Below, in pieces: positions 16,608-25,669 of a stretch of DNA of 64,000 bases. The notes below the pieces were generated by a model, which worked only from the letters and a program-made list of their open reading frames with translations, did no database searches and had not been told where the DNA came from. The position numbers and the translations under genes were made by a program. The DNA comes from Terrimonas_A sp040509495. GTDB lineage: Bacteria; Bacteroidota; Bacteroidia; Chitinophagales; Chitinophagaceae. Position 1 is the stretch's first letter. The number at the start of each line of letters is the position of its first letter. The DNA lies in contig JBEVKW010000406.1 of assembly GCA_040509495.1 (NCBI GenBank), forward strand, positions 62,001 to 126,000, read 5' to 3'.

Positions 16608-17939
16608 TCATCTTACCATCAGCGAAACCGTTTCGATCCATTTCCCTTTCGCATCGCTGATCTGTACAAGGTATCTTCCGGCCCCTAATACACCGGTATT
16701 TACTTTCCATGTATTATTCCCTGAAACATCGGTGATCATTTGCTGTTTTATGATCCGGCCATCGGCGCTTAACACTTTCACATTGACTGCTTTTATTTCT
16801 GCGGGCAGCGATTGCATTCTTTTGAGGTTGATCTCGCTTTGTCCACGCTCGAGATAGTTGGGATATAGACCAAATACGGCCGTCGAACTTTTTTCCGCTT
16901 CGAGCTTTACTGTTTTGGAATAGGTGGTTGTTCCATCCATATCCACCATTCTCAATCTGCAAAAGGATACCTGCTGTACAACGGGTAGTGTGAATTCGTA
17001 AGCATAGGATTGCTCATAATTGAACTGGTTCTTTGCATTCACAAATCCGATCGTTTCAAACCGTGATGCGTCTGTGGATGTTTCTATATAAAAGCCCTTC
17101 ACGTTCTCCTCCATTGCCGTTTTCCATTGCAACTTCGCTTTACCGTTTTGCGAACTTGCTGAAAAGGATAGCAGGTTCAATGGAAGTGCGGAGCCGACTC
17201 CAAACGATGTACTGCTTAGCGGAACTGTCCCAGTACTACCGGTTGCAAGCGTCCATGTGGTATAATCTGCAATGGCAGCGCGATACTGTGCAATGGTCAT
17301 CCCTGTTCTGACTCCATTGTATTGTCCGCCATTGGCATTTCCCAGCACATAAACATGATTGGAGTCCTTAAGATCCGTTGGACGGTAGCTGGTATTGCTG
17401 GCTGTTGCGCCTGAACTAAGCCACCCCGCCTCCCCGCTGGTTGATTGATAGCCCATCCCAAATAACAAAGTCCCGGTAAAAGTGACCGCAGCGCCTGATG
17501 CAGGTGTATTTCCCTGAAAAATAAAAAGCTGATCTCCGGTTGAAGTGCCGAGCAGAATGGTGGTTGTGGTCGCACCGTTAGCGTTATAGGTCTGTACGGT
17601 ACCTGTATTGGCTGTATTGCCGCTTATACTGATCACGGATCCGGGAGCAAGCTCGGCATTGGCTGTCCATACCGCAGTTTGTTCCGAATTACGGTAGCCA
17701 TTCGTCGAGGTGGACGCCAGTCCCGGCCCATTGAATGCGTTGTCGGTGATCTTTATTACTGTACCGATCTGTACTGTTTTCCAAACAACAAACGCATAAT
17801 TTTTCGGCGTTGCGTTAGCATTAAAGCCAATAAGAGAAACGTCTCCCTGGAATAGGGTTGTTTGCGCGTGCGCTTTAAAAAGTATCAGACATTCAATAAG
17901 AAAAATGCAGGAGACCCGGGCGATAGTTTTGCGTGGCAT
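16608..17939 (-). CDS. type IX secretion cargo protein with C-terminal sorting domain
   Basis: A 443-residue protein with a Sec signal peptide ending near residue 25 (KAHAQ). The first module (about 28-240) reads LFQGDVSLIGFNANATPKNYAFVVWKTV and continues TVIKITDNAF, a Ser/Thr/Gly-rich beta domain seen in secreted proteins of this phylum. A second block (about 255-340), LNLLSFSASSQNGKAKLQWKT, is the fibronectin-like segment that usually precedes a T9SS sorting domain. The C-terminal 85 residues (VFGLYPNYLERGQSEINL ... GAGRYLVQISDAKGKWIETVSLMVR) are a type A T9SS sorting domain. It should be exported and anchored at the surface or released. It is divergent from the sensor kinase gene at 18104. 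Confidence 0.85.
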   Translation of the reverse strand: MPRKTIARVSCIFLIECLILFKAHAQTTLFQGDVSLIGFNANATPKNYAFVVWKTVQIGTVIKITDNAFNGPGLASTSTNGYRNSEQTAVWTANAELAPGSVISISGNTANTGTVQTYNANGATTTTILLGTSTGDQLFIFQGNTPASGAAVTFTGTLLFGMGYQSTSGEAGWLSSGATASNTSYRPTDLKDSNHVYVLGNANGGQYNGVRTGMTIAQYRAAIADYTTWTLATGSTGTVPLSSTSFGVGSALPLNLLSFSASSQNGKAKLQWKTAMEENVKGFYIETSTDASRFETIGFVNAKNQFNYEQSYAYEFTLPVVQQVSFCRLRMVDMDGTTTYSKTVKLEAEKSSTAVFGLYPNYLERGQSEINLKRMQSLPAEIKAVNVKVLSADGRIIKQQMITDVSGNNTWKVNTGVLGAGRYLVQISDAKGKWIETVSLMVR

Positions 17940-18103
17940 GCTTCATGATTTGGATTAGAGAGGCAAAGCAAATCTATCAATGGTACAGAAGAATGAGCGA
18001 CCGCTGGGAACGTAAAAGGCGCAGTTTGACCAGCTATTCAAAGGTCCAGGCGACCGGAGATCTGTTCTGCATCTTTCATTTGATATACATAGCTTTGACC
18101 GTA

Positions 18104-21028
18104 ATGAAACGACCACTTCTTCTACTGCTTGTTATCCTGGTATTTTTTACAAACCGCTCCTCCTGCCAGGAGTTTTCATTTACCGCTAATATCAGGGACC
18201 TCAATCTTCCCACCCGGGAAGTATACAAAGTGATACAGGATAAAAAGGGCTATTTGTGGTTTGCTACCGAATTCGGGCTTTACCGTTATCAGCAAGGCAG
18301 CACTATACCGATCCGAACCGACGCTTCGGCTAATCATACAGCTGTAATGAGTGTTTGCGAAACCAGTGACGGCACGATCATTTTTGCGACGATATACAGA
18401 AAAATATTTTCCGTTCAACAGGATACAGCCATCGAATTACCTTTCAGTAAAAATGGAAAACTTCTTCAAAACAGGGAGATCATTTATCACCTGCTGGAAA
18501 TAGATCAGCACCTGTTTATCCAGAGTTCCGCAGCCACTTACCGGATCTCTACCGATTATTCCAACGCCGAAGTAATAGAGCCGCCACTATCGGATGCGTT
18601 TCCTGTGATCACCCTGAAAGATTTTTTACTGCCTGTTAACCGGCATTTTAACAACCATCCCGAACAATTTGAAAACCCCGTTAAACCATTGGAAATTTGC
18701 TTTCCCGGTTCGAAAGCACCAAACGTCCATATCAAAAAATGGCCCGACGCAATTGATCAGTACCGCTTCCTGACCACGAAATGGAGAGATCTCCACGCTG
18801 TAACCTTCAGCCGCACTTTGGTCCTGATCTCCCCTGATGGCAGGATAAAAAAGATAGACCTTCCGTCACCAATCATTGCGTTAAGAGCGGATAAAAAAAA
18901 TGGATTGTGGGTCGGCTTATATAAACACGGTTATTTCTATTTTGATGATCCGTCATTGAAGGATCCTGTTACAGGACTGACCGGTATTTCGGTTTCCGAC
19001 ATTTGTGTAGACCGTGAAGGTGGTATCTGGGTGACCTCACTTGAACGTGGCGTACTCTTCAGTAGCGGAACCTCCCTGTTACAGCACACGTATGACGCAC
19101 AGGATCCCACTCCCTACAAATCACTTTACGTTTCTGCAGATGGAATTCTCGCAGCAGCGCATGGAAAACCAACGATACTGATCGGCCATCGTGGACTGAT
19201 CACGCCTATCAACCCGAAAAGATCCAATGAACCGGAAGCGCTGGTAGCATATCTCGAAACCAGGCAATCAAAGCTCTTTTTTAACCATACTTCCCTCATT
19301 GAACAAAGCCATCTTAAAGACAGCCCGCAAAAAAAAATGATGGGGCCAGAAGTATTTACAGCCGCAATGCTTTGGAACGACAGTACCTCCCTCGCGTTTT
19401 TACCAGGCAGTTCGTTCCTGTATAGCAACGGAAAGAAAATATTGTTACCACGGGCGCCAGAGCTGATCTATCATTTACTAAAAACCGACAACAGCAGCTT
19501 TTTAGCCGCCAGCCGGACCAGCGCATATTTTGTGACGGACGTACATAACCCATCCATGAAAAAAATTCCGGGGGATAATGGTCGCGTGGTCCAATTTATC
19601 AGCACGTCGAAAGGCAATACGTTTGCCCTGATCCAGCATAAAGGCCTCTGCATTTTTCAACACGACAGCTTGAGAACGGTCATCCCCTCTTCTCCCGGCC
19701 AGATGTACTATGCCGGTACCGAAGGCATCCCCGGTGAGATCTGGATCTCGTCAAACGAAGGCGTTTGGGCTTATAAAGAAAATGACCTGCTGACCAGATC
19801 CGGCATTACTGCCCGGTCTGTTACCGATCATACCGTTTATTCCTTTGCAAAACGGAATGACCGGATGTATTTAGCCACAACCATGGGTGTGATCAGTATG
19901 CACATAAACATCGACGAAAAAAAAGAAACCAGTTTCCCTCTATATCTCCAATCATGGAATGCCGGCGACAAAGTGCATTCCATCAGGGACACTTCTTCAT
20001 CCATTACATTTGACTATAAAACAGGAGCATTGAGCTGGACATTTGATATTGCCTCCTTTCGCCCACAGCCGGCTGCGCTCCATTATATCCTCAAAGGCCC
20101 GCAGGCTGATTCCGGCCTGATCAATGGTCAGCATTTGCAATTAGGTAATCTGCGTCCCGGGAAATACGATCTTATGGTTTGGGCTACCCGCAATGATGGC
20201 GCCGTTTCAAACTCCTTCACACAGTCATTCCGTATCGCGCCTCCGTTCTGGCAGGCTGCATGGTTCATTACACTGGTATTGATAACGATCATTTCCACGC
20301 TGGCTGCAATCACCTGGCTTATCACCCGCCGCGTGCGGCAGCGGGAACAACTGAAACGTAAAATGGAAAATGACCTGCTCTCTATCCGCCTCCAGGCATT
20401 ACAGGCGCAGATGAATCCGCATTTTGTTTTCAACGCGATCAACAGCATCCAGTTATTTATACTCGAACATAAGGAACAGGAAGCTTATCATTATCTCACA
20501 CAATTCAGCAAACTGATCCGTCGTGTACTGACGCAGTCCCGCAGCCCACTTGTTTCTCTACCCGACGAACTGGAAACTTTACGGCTGTATGTAGGGTTGG
20601 AACAGCTTCGCTTTCCGGATAAATTTGATTATGCCATCCAGGCAGATCCATCATTGAATACGGCAAGAATATACCTGCCGGTGATGCTGCTGCAGCCCGC
20701 CATTGAAAATGCCATCGTACATGGTATTGAAGACAATGGCGCGCAGGGAAAGATCTCACTGCATATTACCCATCAATCCGCAGCGGGAATAATATCCTTC
20801 AGCATAAAAGACAATGGTGCTGGTAAAAAGAAGAATATCAGCAAGCTCCCATCGAAGCCCGGGCATGAATCGGCGTCGTCCGTGATCAATGCAGAACGGA
20901 TCGCAGCATTGAACAAGATCTATAACACGGATAAATTTTCATTACTGATACAATCATCATCCAATGAAATTGTCTCCGGCACTACTGTAACTATTTCCAT
21001 ACCCGACAACCTGAACCCAGATGCATAA
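18104..21028 (+). CDS. beta-propeller LytS-type sensor histidine kinase
   Basis: A 974-residue membrane kinase. The start at 18104 (MKRPLLLLLVILVFFTNRSSCQ) gives a signal peptide; an upstream in-frame ATG at 17933 overlaps the divergent gene. The periplasmic part holds Reg_prop propeller repeats (YKVIQDKKGYLWFATEFGLYRY, DICVDREGGIWVTSLERGV, GEIWISSNEGVWAY), then a Y_Y_Y-like Ig domain (LQLGNLRPGKYDLMVWATRN). One membrane helix follows (WFITLVLITIISTLAAITWLI). The His_kinase domain has the acceptor H773 in QMNPHFVFNAINS and the N-box in QPAIENAIVHGIED. It overlaps its response regulator gene by 8 nt. No HATPase-external AraC domain is present. Confidence 0.93.
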   Translation: MKRPLLLLLVILVFFTNRSSCQEFSFTANIRDLNLPTREVYKVIQDKKGYLWFATEFGLYRYQQGSTIPIRTDASANHTAVMSVCETSDGTIIFATIYRKIFSVQQDTAIELPFSKNGKLLQNREIIYHLLEIDQHLFIQSSAATYRISTDYSNAEVIEPPLSDAFPVITLKDFLLPVNRHFNNHPEQFENPVKPLEICFPGSKAPNVHIKKWPDAIDQYRFLTTKWRDLHAVTFSRTLVLISPDGRIKKIDLPSPIIALRADKKNGLWVGLYKHGYFYFDDPSLKDPVTGLTGISVSDICVDREGGIWVTSLERGVLFSSGTSLLQHTYDAQDPTPYKSLYVSADGILAAAHGKPTILIGHRGLITPINPKRSNEPEALVAYLETRQSKLFFNHTSLIEQSHLKDSPQKKMMGPEVFTAAMLWNDSTSLAFLPGSSFLYSNGKKILLPRAPELIYHLLKTDNSSFLAASRTSAYFVTDVHNPSMKKIPGDNGRVVQFISTSKGNTFALIQHKGLCIFQHDSLRTVIPSSPGQMYYAGTEGIPGEIWISSNEGVWAYKENDLLTRSGITARSVTDHTVYSFAKRNDRMYLATTMGVISMHINIDEKKETSFPLYLQSWNAGDKVHSIRDTSSSITFDYKTGALSWTFDIASFRPQPAALHYILKGPQADSGLINGQHLQLGNLRPGKYDLMVWATRNDGAVSNSFTQSFRIAPPFWQAAWFITLVLITIISTLAAITWLITRRVRQREQLKRKMENDLLSIRLQALQAQMNPHFVFNAINSIQLFILEHKEQEAYHYLTQFSKLIRRVLTQSRSPLVSLPDELETLRLYVGLEQLRFPDKFDYAIQADPSLNTARIYLPVMLLQPAIENAIVHGIEDNGAQGKISLHITHQSAAGIISFSIKDNGAGKKKNISKLPSKPGHESASSVINAERIAALNKIYNTDKFSLLIQSSSNEIVSGTTVTISIPDNLNPDA

Positions 21029-21758
21029 ATACAAAGCACTGATCGTTGACGACGAACACTCCGGCCGCGCGGTGCTCAGCCGCTTGCTTCAGTTATACAC
21101 GCCAGAAGTGGAGTTGATCGGAACGGCCGGCACGATTGAGTCTGCCCGTGATCTGATCAATACAGAGCAGCCCGACATTGTCTTTCTTGACATTCGCATG
21201 AACCAGGAATCAGGTTTTGATCTGCTCGAACATGAAATGCATCGTTCATTCGCCGTGATCTTTGTAACGGGGCATGACGAATATGCGATTCCCGCGATCC
21301 GCGCTGAAGCAGCCGATTACTTATTAAAACCGGTAGATGTGCTGGAGCTTAAACAGGCGGTAGAACGTGCCAAGAAAAAACTGCATACGGCGCCCGCTTC
21401 TATCAAAGAAAGAGGTGAATCTGTTTTACCGGAAGGTTCGTTGACCGTGCACCTGCATTCACAGGTCCTGATCGTTCACCCTGAAGAGCTCGTGTATGCA
21501 GAAGCAAGCCGGCGTTATTGCAAGGTCGTTCTTGCTGATGGCAGGTGTTTTACAGTGCCAAAATCATTGAGTGAACTACAGGAGTTATGGCCTGCGCGGC
21601 GGAAATTCTGCCGCATCAGCCGGGGGATCCTGCTGAATGTGAAGTATGTTGAATCTTACTCGAAGACATGGCCCTGCCTGATCCATGTGACAGGAGGAAT
21701 GACCTTCCAGGTTTCCAGAAGAAAAAAAGCCGAAGTACTGGCAGTCCTGGGCGAATAG
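21021..21758 (+). CDS. LytTR-family response regulator
   Basis: A 245-residue regulator. The receiver domain (1-120) has acidic D10-D11, phosphoacceptor D57 in VFLDIRM, conserved Thr in VIFVTGHDEYA and Lys in LLKPVDV. The C-terminal LytTR DNA-binding domain (about 145-245) reads LVYAEASRRYCKVVLADGR and FCRISRGILLNVKYVESYSK. It overlaps the kinase gene 18104-21028 by 8 nt, forming a cognate pair. The next gene downstream begins 220 nt later, so its transcription unit may end here. Confidence 0.94.
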   Translation: MHKYKALIVDDEHSGRAVLSRLLQLYTPEVELIGTAGTIESARDLINTEQPDIVFLDIRMNQESGFDLLEHEMHRSFAVIFVTGHDEYAIPAIRAEAADYLLKPVDVLELKQAVERAKKKLHTAPASIKERGESVLPEGSLTVHLHSQVLIVHPEELVYAEASRRYCKVVLADGRCFTVPKSLSELQELWPARRKFCRISRGILLNVKYVESYSKTWPCLIHVTGGMTFQVSRRKKAEVLAVLGE

Positions 21759-21978
21759 AGAATATTAACGCTCCATAAATATCATTCCGCGTTTAAGATC
21801 GCTCCCAGCGTTTTCTCCTTAATATTCATGTCAGGTCAACTATAGTGAAACAGACCTTTTGGGAATGTTCTTTCCGTTATTACACTCATTGATAATCAAA
21901 TTTTTTAGGTAATATTTATTGAACTTCTTGATTCGCCCCTCTGCCAACACAATATTTTCCACCATTAAACTTACCAAC

Positions 21979-22416
21979 ATGTCAGGAGTTTTCCGCATTA
22001 TCGACCGGTCACCAGGACAACAACAGTTCACCTTATCAGCGCAGGATGACAACGACAATGGATTCAAAGAGTATCTCGAACGGTTATTAAAAATGATCCC
22101 GGGAGAGATGATCGGCATTTACATGATCGGATCAGGATTTATCCCGAAGGAATATGACAAACTACAGGCTGTATGGGCTGCGTTATGTCTCATCTTACTG
22201 ATCCTCATCCGGGTCTGGGGTACAAAGGATAAGGAGAAGGATCTGCCTTATCAGAAATTTCCGGTGTTTGTATCTTCCATTGCATTTTTAATATGGGTGT
22301 ATTGGATGGGAGCTCCTTTTATACCGTGGGGTATCCATCTGCCCTGGGTTGGGTCTCTGGCGATTTTGATCTGGACATTCATCATTCCTTATTTCTATTC
22401 GGGGGATCCGGAATAA
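21979..22416 (+). CDS. small membrane protein of the CHAT operon
   Basis: A 145-residue protein that I do not recognise. The start at 21979 (MSGVFRIIDRSPG) is preferred to an ATG at 21919 because the upstream extension is not protein-like. A polar N-terminus of about 60 residues (QFTLSAQDDNDNGFKEYLERLLKMIPGEMIG) precedes three hydrophobic segments: about 66-80 (AVWAALCLILLILI), 94-112 (FVSSIAFLIWVYWMG) and 119-140 (LPWVGSLAILIWTFIIPYFY). It is followed after 13 nt by a second membrane protein and then a CHAT protease. By position it may be the membrane effector or the substrate of the protease (inference). Confidence 0.75.
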   Translation: MSGVFRIIDRSPGQQQFTLSAQDDNDNGFKEYLERLLKMIPGEMIGIYMIGSGFIPKEYDKLQAVWAALCLILLILIRVWGTKDKEKDLPYQKFPVFVSSIAFLIWVYWMGAPFIPWGIHLPWVGSLAILIWTFIIPYFYSGDPE

Positions 22417-22429
22417 ACTGCTAAGCGCT

Positions 22430-23434
22430 ATGAGGAAAACAAATCAACACCCTGGCGTGCTCAAGCAGATCCTTATCATCATTATAATCAGCTTTTCCGC
22501 TTTCGCTTTGATCAATTTCTGGCCCGGTAATACTATTTCAATTACCGGGACTGACAAAATTGGCGCAGAAACTAAAATGTTATTCATTCTTTGCAGCGGT
22601 GCATTATTGGGTGGAGCTGTAAATATGTTGATAAGACTCCTATCGGTGCCAACTCACGGAACCTGGAAACAGCATAGTAAGGAAGATCTCAATTTTCTTA
22701 CACTGACCTTCTGCATCCCGCTGGTGCTGAGCTTTTACATGATACTGCGGGGTTTCATCTTAACTGCACAGGTAGACGCTAATTCATTAAACCCTACCGG
22801 GATAGGATTTGGCGCGATGGCGCTTGGTTTTTTCTCCACGAATTACATTGAAAAGTTTACAAACCTTTTGCTGAATCGTTCCCAGGCAGAGACAAAGATC
22901 ATTCACTCACTGGACACGATCAACCAGGCGCTGGGGACGGAAGTACTCGATAATTATACCGGTCGCGTTATTTACTATTTCGAAGAAGTTGCCTCCGGTA
23001 AAAAATATCTTCCTTCACCCCTGATCGGTTTGCAGACGGATGTACGATACAGGTTGATCGTGCAGTTCGAGCCGCTGGATAATTTCAAACCAGTTCTTCC
23101 TGAAGAGAAAGTAAACGAACAGGATAACCTTATCCAGATTGTAGATGGAAATGAGGTGGAGCAGGTTACATTCCTGATCAAACCCAATATTGAAACAGTC
23201 CGTTTTAGCCCGGCGCGGCAAACACTTATTGTCGATGTAAATACAGTATCGGACCGGTCGTCTTTTTACTTTTTATTACCCGGAATCGCGGAAACTGAAA
23301 TCGGCGAAGTTGATCAAGTTGAATGCTGGATAGAAATTTCGCAGAAAAACAGGCTTGTATCCGTATTTCATTGCATGCTAACATTTATTTCAACAAACAA
23401 CCAGGCCAGTGAAAGCCGCCAGGATCAGCATTGA
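22430..23434 (+). CDS. membrane protein with cytosolic beta-rich domain, CHAT operon
   Basis: A 334-residue protein of unknown family. Four predicted helices lie in the first 145 residues: ILIIIIISFSAFALINF, MLFILCSGALLGGAVNMLI, LTLTFCIPLVLSFYMILRG and GIGFGAMALGFFS. The remaining 190 residues are soluble and strand-rich, with GRVIYYFEEVASGKKY, VRYRLIVQFEPLDNF, VTFLIKPNIETVRFS and a final VECWIEISQKNRLVSVFHCMLTFI. That beta-sandwich-like C-terminus could bind the CHAT protein. Its 3' end overlaps the CHAT gene by 26 nt, implying translational coupling and stoichiometric production. Confidence 0.78.
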   Translation: MRKTNQHPGVLKQILIIIIISFSAFALINFWPGNTISITGTDKIGAETKMLFILCSGALLGGAVNMLIRLLSVPTHGTWKQHSKEDLNFLTLTFCIPLVLSFYMILRGFILTAQVDANSLNPTGIGFGAMALGFFSTNYIEKFTNLLLNRSQAETKIIHSLDTINQALGTEVLDNYTGRVIYYFEEVASGKKYLPSPLIGLQTDVRYRLIVQFEPLDNFKPVLPEEKVNEQDNLIQIVDGNEVEQVTFLIKPNIETVRFSPARQTLIVDVNTVSDRSSFYFLLPGIAETEIGEVDQVECWIEISQKNRLVSVFHCMLTFISTNNQASESRQDQH

Positions 23435-24662
23435 ATTATTGAGCAGTGGCAACAGCTCAAGCCTTGTAATTACGGTGTTCAATGAACACCCGGTTATCAT
23501 TCCGCTAAAAGAACATATCACACTGGCGAACATCGACTCGTATCGACAAAACTTCTCAGAGAAGATACTCGAATTACAACGATTTGCGGGAGTGAAATTG
23601 TATTTCAACCCGGCTCACAGCTTCGACGTTCTGCAGAAACTGCACCAGCATGGACGCACATTGTTGTACCGGCTTTTTGAGCGGGAGGATATTACTGAGC
23701 TGTCTCGTATTTTTCAACGCGCGCTTGACTTTTTCAATTCGACACAATTGTTGCAGCACGCACACCTGATAGAGATCAGGCATCGCGATATCTGGTGGAT
23801 CCCTTTTGAATATTTTCCATTGCTTAATATGTCGGAACCCGTACGGGAAGAATCCGGCAATCTAATGCTGGTTGCAACACGCTTTATCGGCTTTGCCGCA
23901 CTGGTCAGGCGCGTTAGCACGAAGCCTAAAGTAGCAAAACAATCACAACAGCCGCTCAACTGTGATGGAAAGATAACTCGTGATACAAAAGTACCGTTAC
24001 GTTTCTTCCGCAACCGTTCAATTCCTACTGCTGCGAGTGACGAAATTTTCTTTTCGCGCCTGCCGGATATTGAATTACGCAATAACTGGCCAAGTAGCCG
24101 GCTTTCCCGGGAAACATTTATCGCAGAACTTGGAGAGCAACTATATTTCGCCAAGGATAGCCGATACGCTGAGCAATCTATCGACGCGATCGTGCATTTC
24201 CTGTGTCATTGCGAAACCAATAAAGTGGGTCATCGCTATCGTATGACCCTGACACAAGAAAGGCCCTGGTATTCGAGAAAATTTCCGCCGCAAACCATTC
24301 TTGTCGATGAACTATACAATTACTTTTCTCAATGCCTTGAACGTGACGAAACAAAGCACTATCCATTGGTTTTCCTGAATGCTTGCGGGTCAGGAAGAAT
24401 CTCGCCGGCACAAATTGACTCATTTCCACAAATGTTTATAGACAACAGGAACAGGGGTGTGATCGGAACAGAAACGACGATCCCCACACTTCTTGCTTCG
24501 GCTTTTGCACAAAGCTTTTATCACAGTTTTTTTGAAGGAGATTCGCTTGCCTTCTGTATCCAGAAAGCAAAATGGAAAATAATGGAGAATCATAACAATC
24601 CCCTCGGAATTCTCTATACAGTATATGCAAATCCAGATCTTCATATCAGCTTAAAAAAGTGA
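23409..24662 (+). CDS. CHAT-domain (caspase-like) protease
   Basis: A 417-residue protein ending in a CHAT peptidase domain. The catalytic dyad is readable: H267 in AIVHFLCHCE and C326 in LVFLNACGSG. The downstream GVIGTETTIPTLLASAFAQSF and the terminal LYTVYANPDLHISL also match the family. Upstream, DIWWIPFEYF (128-136) is the usual CHAT N-terminal subdomain motif. The first 110 residues (VFNEHPVIIPLKEHITL onward) are a small adaptor-like region with no TPRs, unlike canonical TPR-CHAT proteins. CHAT enzymes act as caspase-like proteases in CRISPR-associated and gasdermin-linked defence; here two membrane proteins precede it in one operon. The trigger and substrate are unknown. Confidence 0.88.
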   Translation: MKAARISIELLSSGNSSSLVITVFNEHPVIIPLKEHITLANIDSYRQNFSEKILELQRFAGVKLYFNPAHSFDVLQKLHQHGRTLLYRLFEREDITELSRIFQRALDFFNSTQLLQHAHLIEIRHRDIWWIPFEYFPLLNMSEPVREESGNLMLVATRFIGFAALVRRVSTKPKVAKQSQQPLNCDGKITRDTKVPLRFFRNRSIPTAASDEIFFSRLPDIELRNNWPSSRLSRETFIAELGEQLYFAKDSRYAEQSIDAIVHFLCHCETNKVGHRYRMTLTQERPWYSRKFPPQTILVDELYNYFSQCLERDETKHYPLVFLNACGSGRISPAQIDSFPQMFIDNRNRGVIGTETTIPTLLASAFAQSFYHSFFEGDSLAFCIQKAKWKIMENHNNPLGILYTVYANPDLHISLKK

Positions 24663-24805
24663 CCGACCGCCCCAGTCTGCAAGACCGAACACCGATAAAA
24701 ACCAGCCATTCGTATGCATGCTGAAAAGGATAGAACTTCACGGAACGGCTAAGCCAGCGTCCGATCACCAAAGACAGATCTTGTCATCTACTGTCATTCT
24801 TAAGA

Positions 24806-25375
24806 TCACGCCGGAAAATACTTATTCAACACTTTCCCATTTTTATACGACACCGAACTATCCAGCTTCAATACTTTCCTCTCCTTAAAAATAGAAAGTC
24901 CTTCCCCTATTGCCACAGGATTTGTGATAATGTAATATTCATCCACCAGGTCTGCACGGATCAGTGAGCTTACAAAATCCGCTCCTCCATAAACCATGAT
25001 ATCTTTACCCGGTTGCTGTTTCAGCGCCTTCACAGCTGTTACAAGGTCACCGTTCTCCACTTCAATATTCCGACCCTTGACCTCCGTTTGTGTTTTGCTG
25101 AAAACGATCTTCCGGTGATTCACCATCAACTGAGCCAATGGTTGCTCAGGACTATCCGGCAGGTTATCGACAACGTTCTCCCAGTGTTTGACAAACTCCG
25201 GTGTCATCTTGCGGCCAAGCAGGATGGTATCGCAGGTGTCTGCAAGTTCAATTACTTTCAGAAAGGCGGATGGGTCTTTTTCGGCATTAGGGAGCCAGAT
25301 CCAATCTAATTGTCCGTCAGGGCCAGCCACAAAACCATCGATGGTTGTTTGAACCTGTAGTTTTAATTTTCGCAT
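24806..25375 (-). CDS. dihydrofolate reductase family protein (RibD C-terminal-like)
   Basis: A 189-residue protein. The start at 25375 (MRKLKLQVQTTIDGFVAGPDGQLDW) places the conserved SxDGxxAGP-type opening near residues 11-20; an ATG at 25543 adds 56 unrelated residues. Family motifs include LADTCDTILLGRKMTPEF, KIVFSKTQ and IMVYGGADFVSSLIRADLVDEYYI. These resemble the RibD C-terminal/DHFR fold that binds NADPH. Members of this short clade are rarely essential DHFRs and their substrate is unknown. It is monocistronic and divergent from the protease-like gene at 25670. Confidence 0.88.
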   Translation of the reverse strand: MRKLKLQVQTTIDGFVAGPDGQLDWIWLPNAEKDPSAFLKVIELADTCDTILLGRKMTPEFVKHWENVVDNLPDSPEQPLAQLMVNHRKIVFSKTQTEVKGRNIEVENGDLVTAVKALKQQPGKDIMVYGGADFVSSLIRADLVDEYYIITNPVAIGEGLSIFKERKVLKLDSSVSYKNGKVLNKYFPA

Positions 25376-25669
25376 GGAAATCGTTTTTTGAGTTGATTTT
25401 TTATACTCAAATATCTGTATAATGTTTTTGATGGGAAGGGTGGATACGCGACTAAAGAGTGGGGCATTTGCGGAGCGGACAGTAACAGAAGGTTCCCGCG
25501 GACTTACACAGGTATGTGGCGTGTGAATACGGAGATGAGCCACGCCGGTAAAGAATTATCTGCGCATCTGCGCATTGATCTGTGAAATCTGCGGGAACCT
25601 TACGCCAGCCGGTCTCAACATTTTGAAGAATGGTCATGAATATGCATACGCAAGTCATATCTTTATCGC

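Noticed and set aside
23714..24154. Minus-strand ORF of 146 codons within the CHAT gene as a nested inhibitor
   Set aside because: No signal or domain is visible, and it is fully antisense to conserved CHAT sequence.
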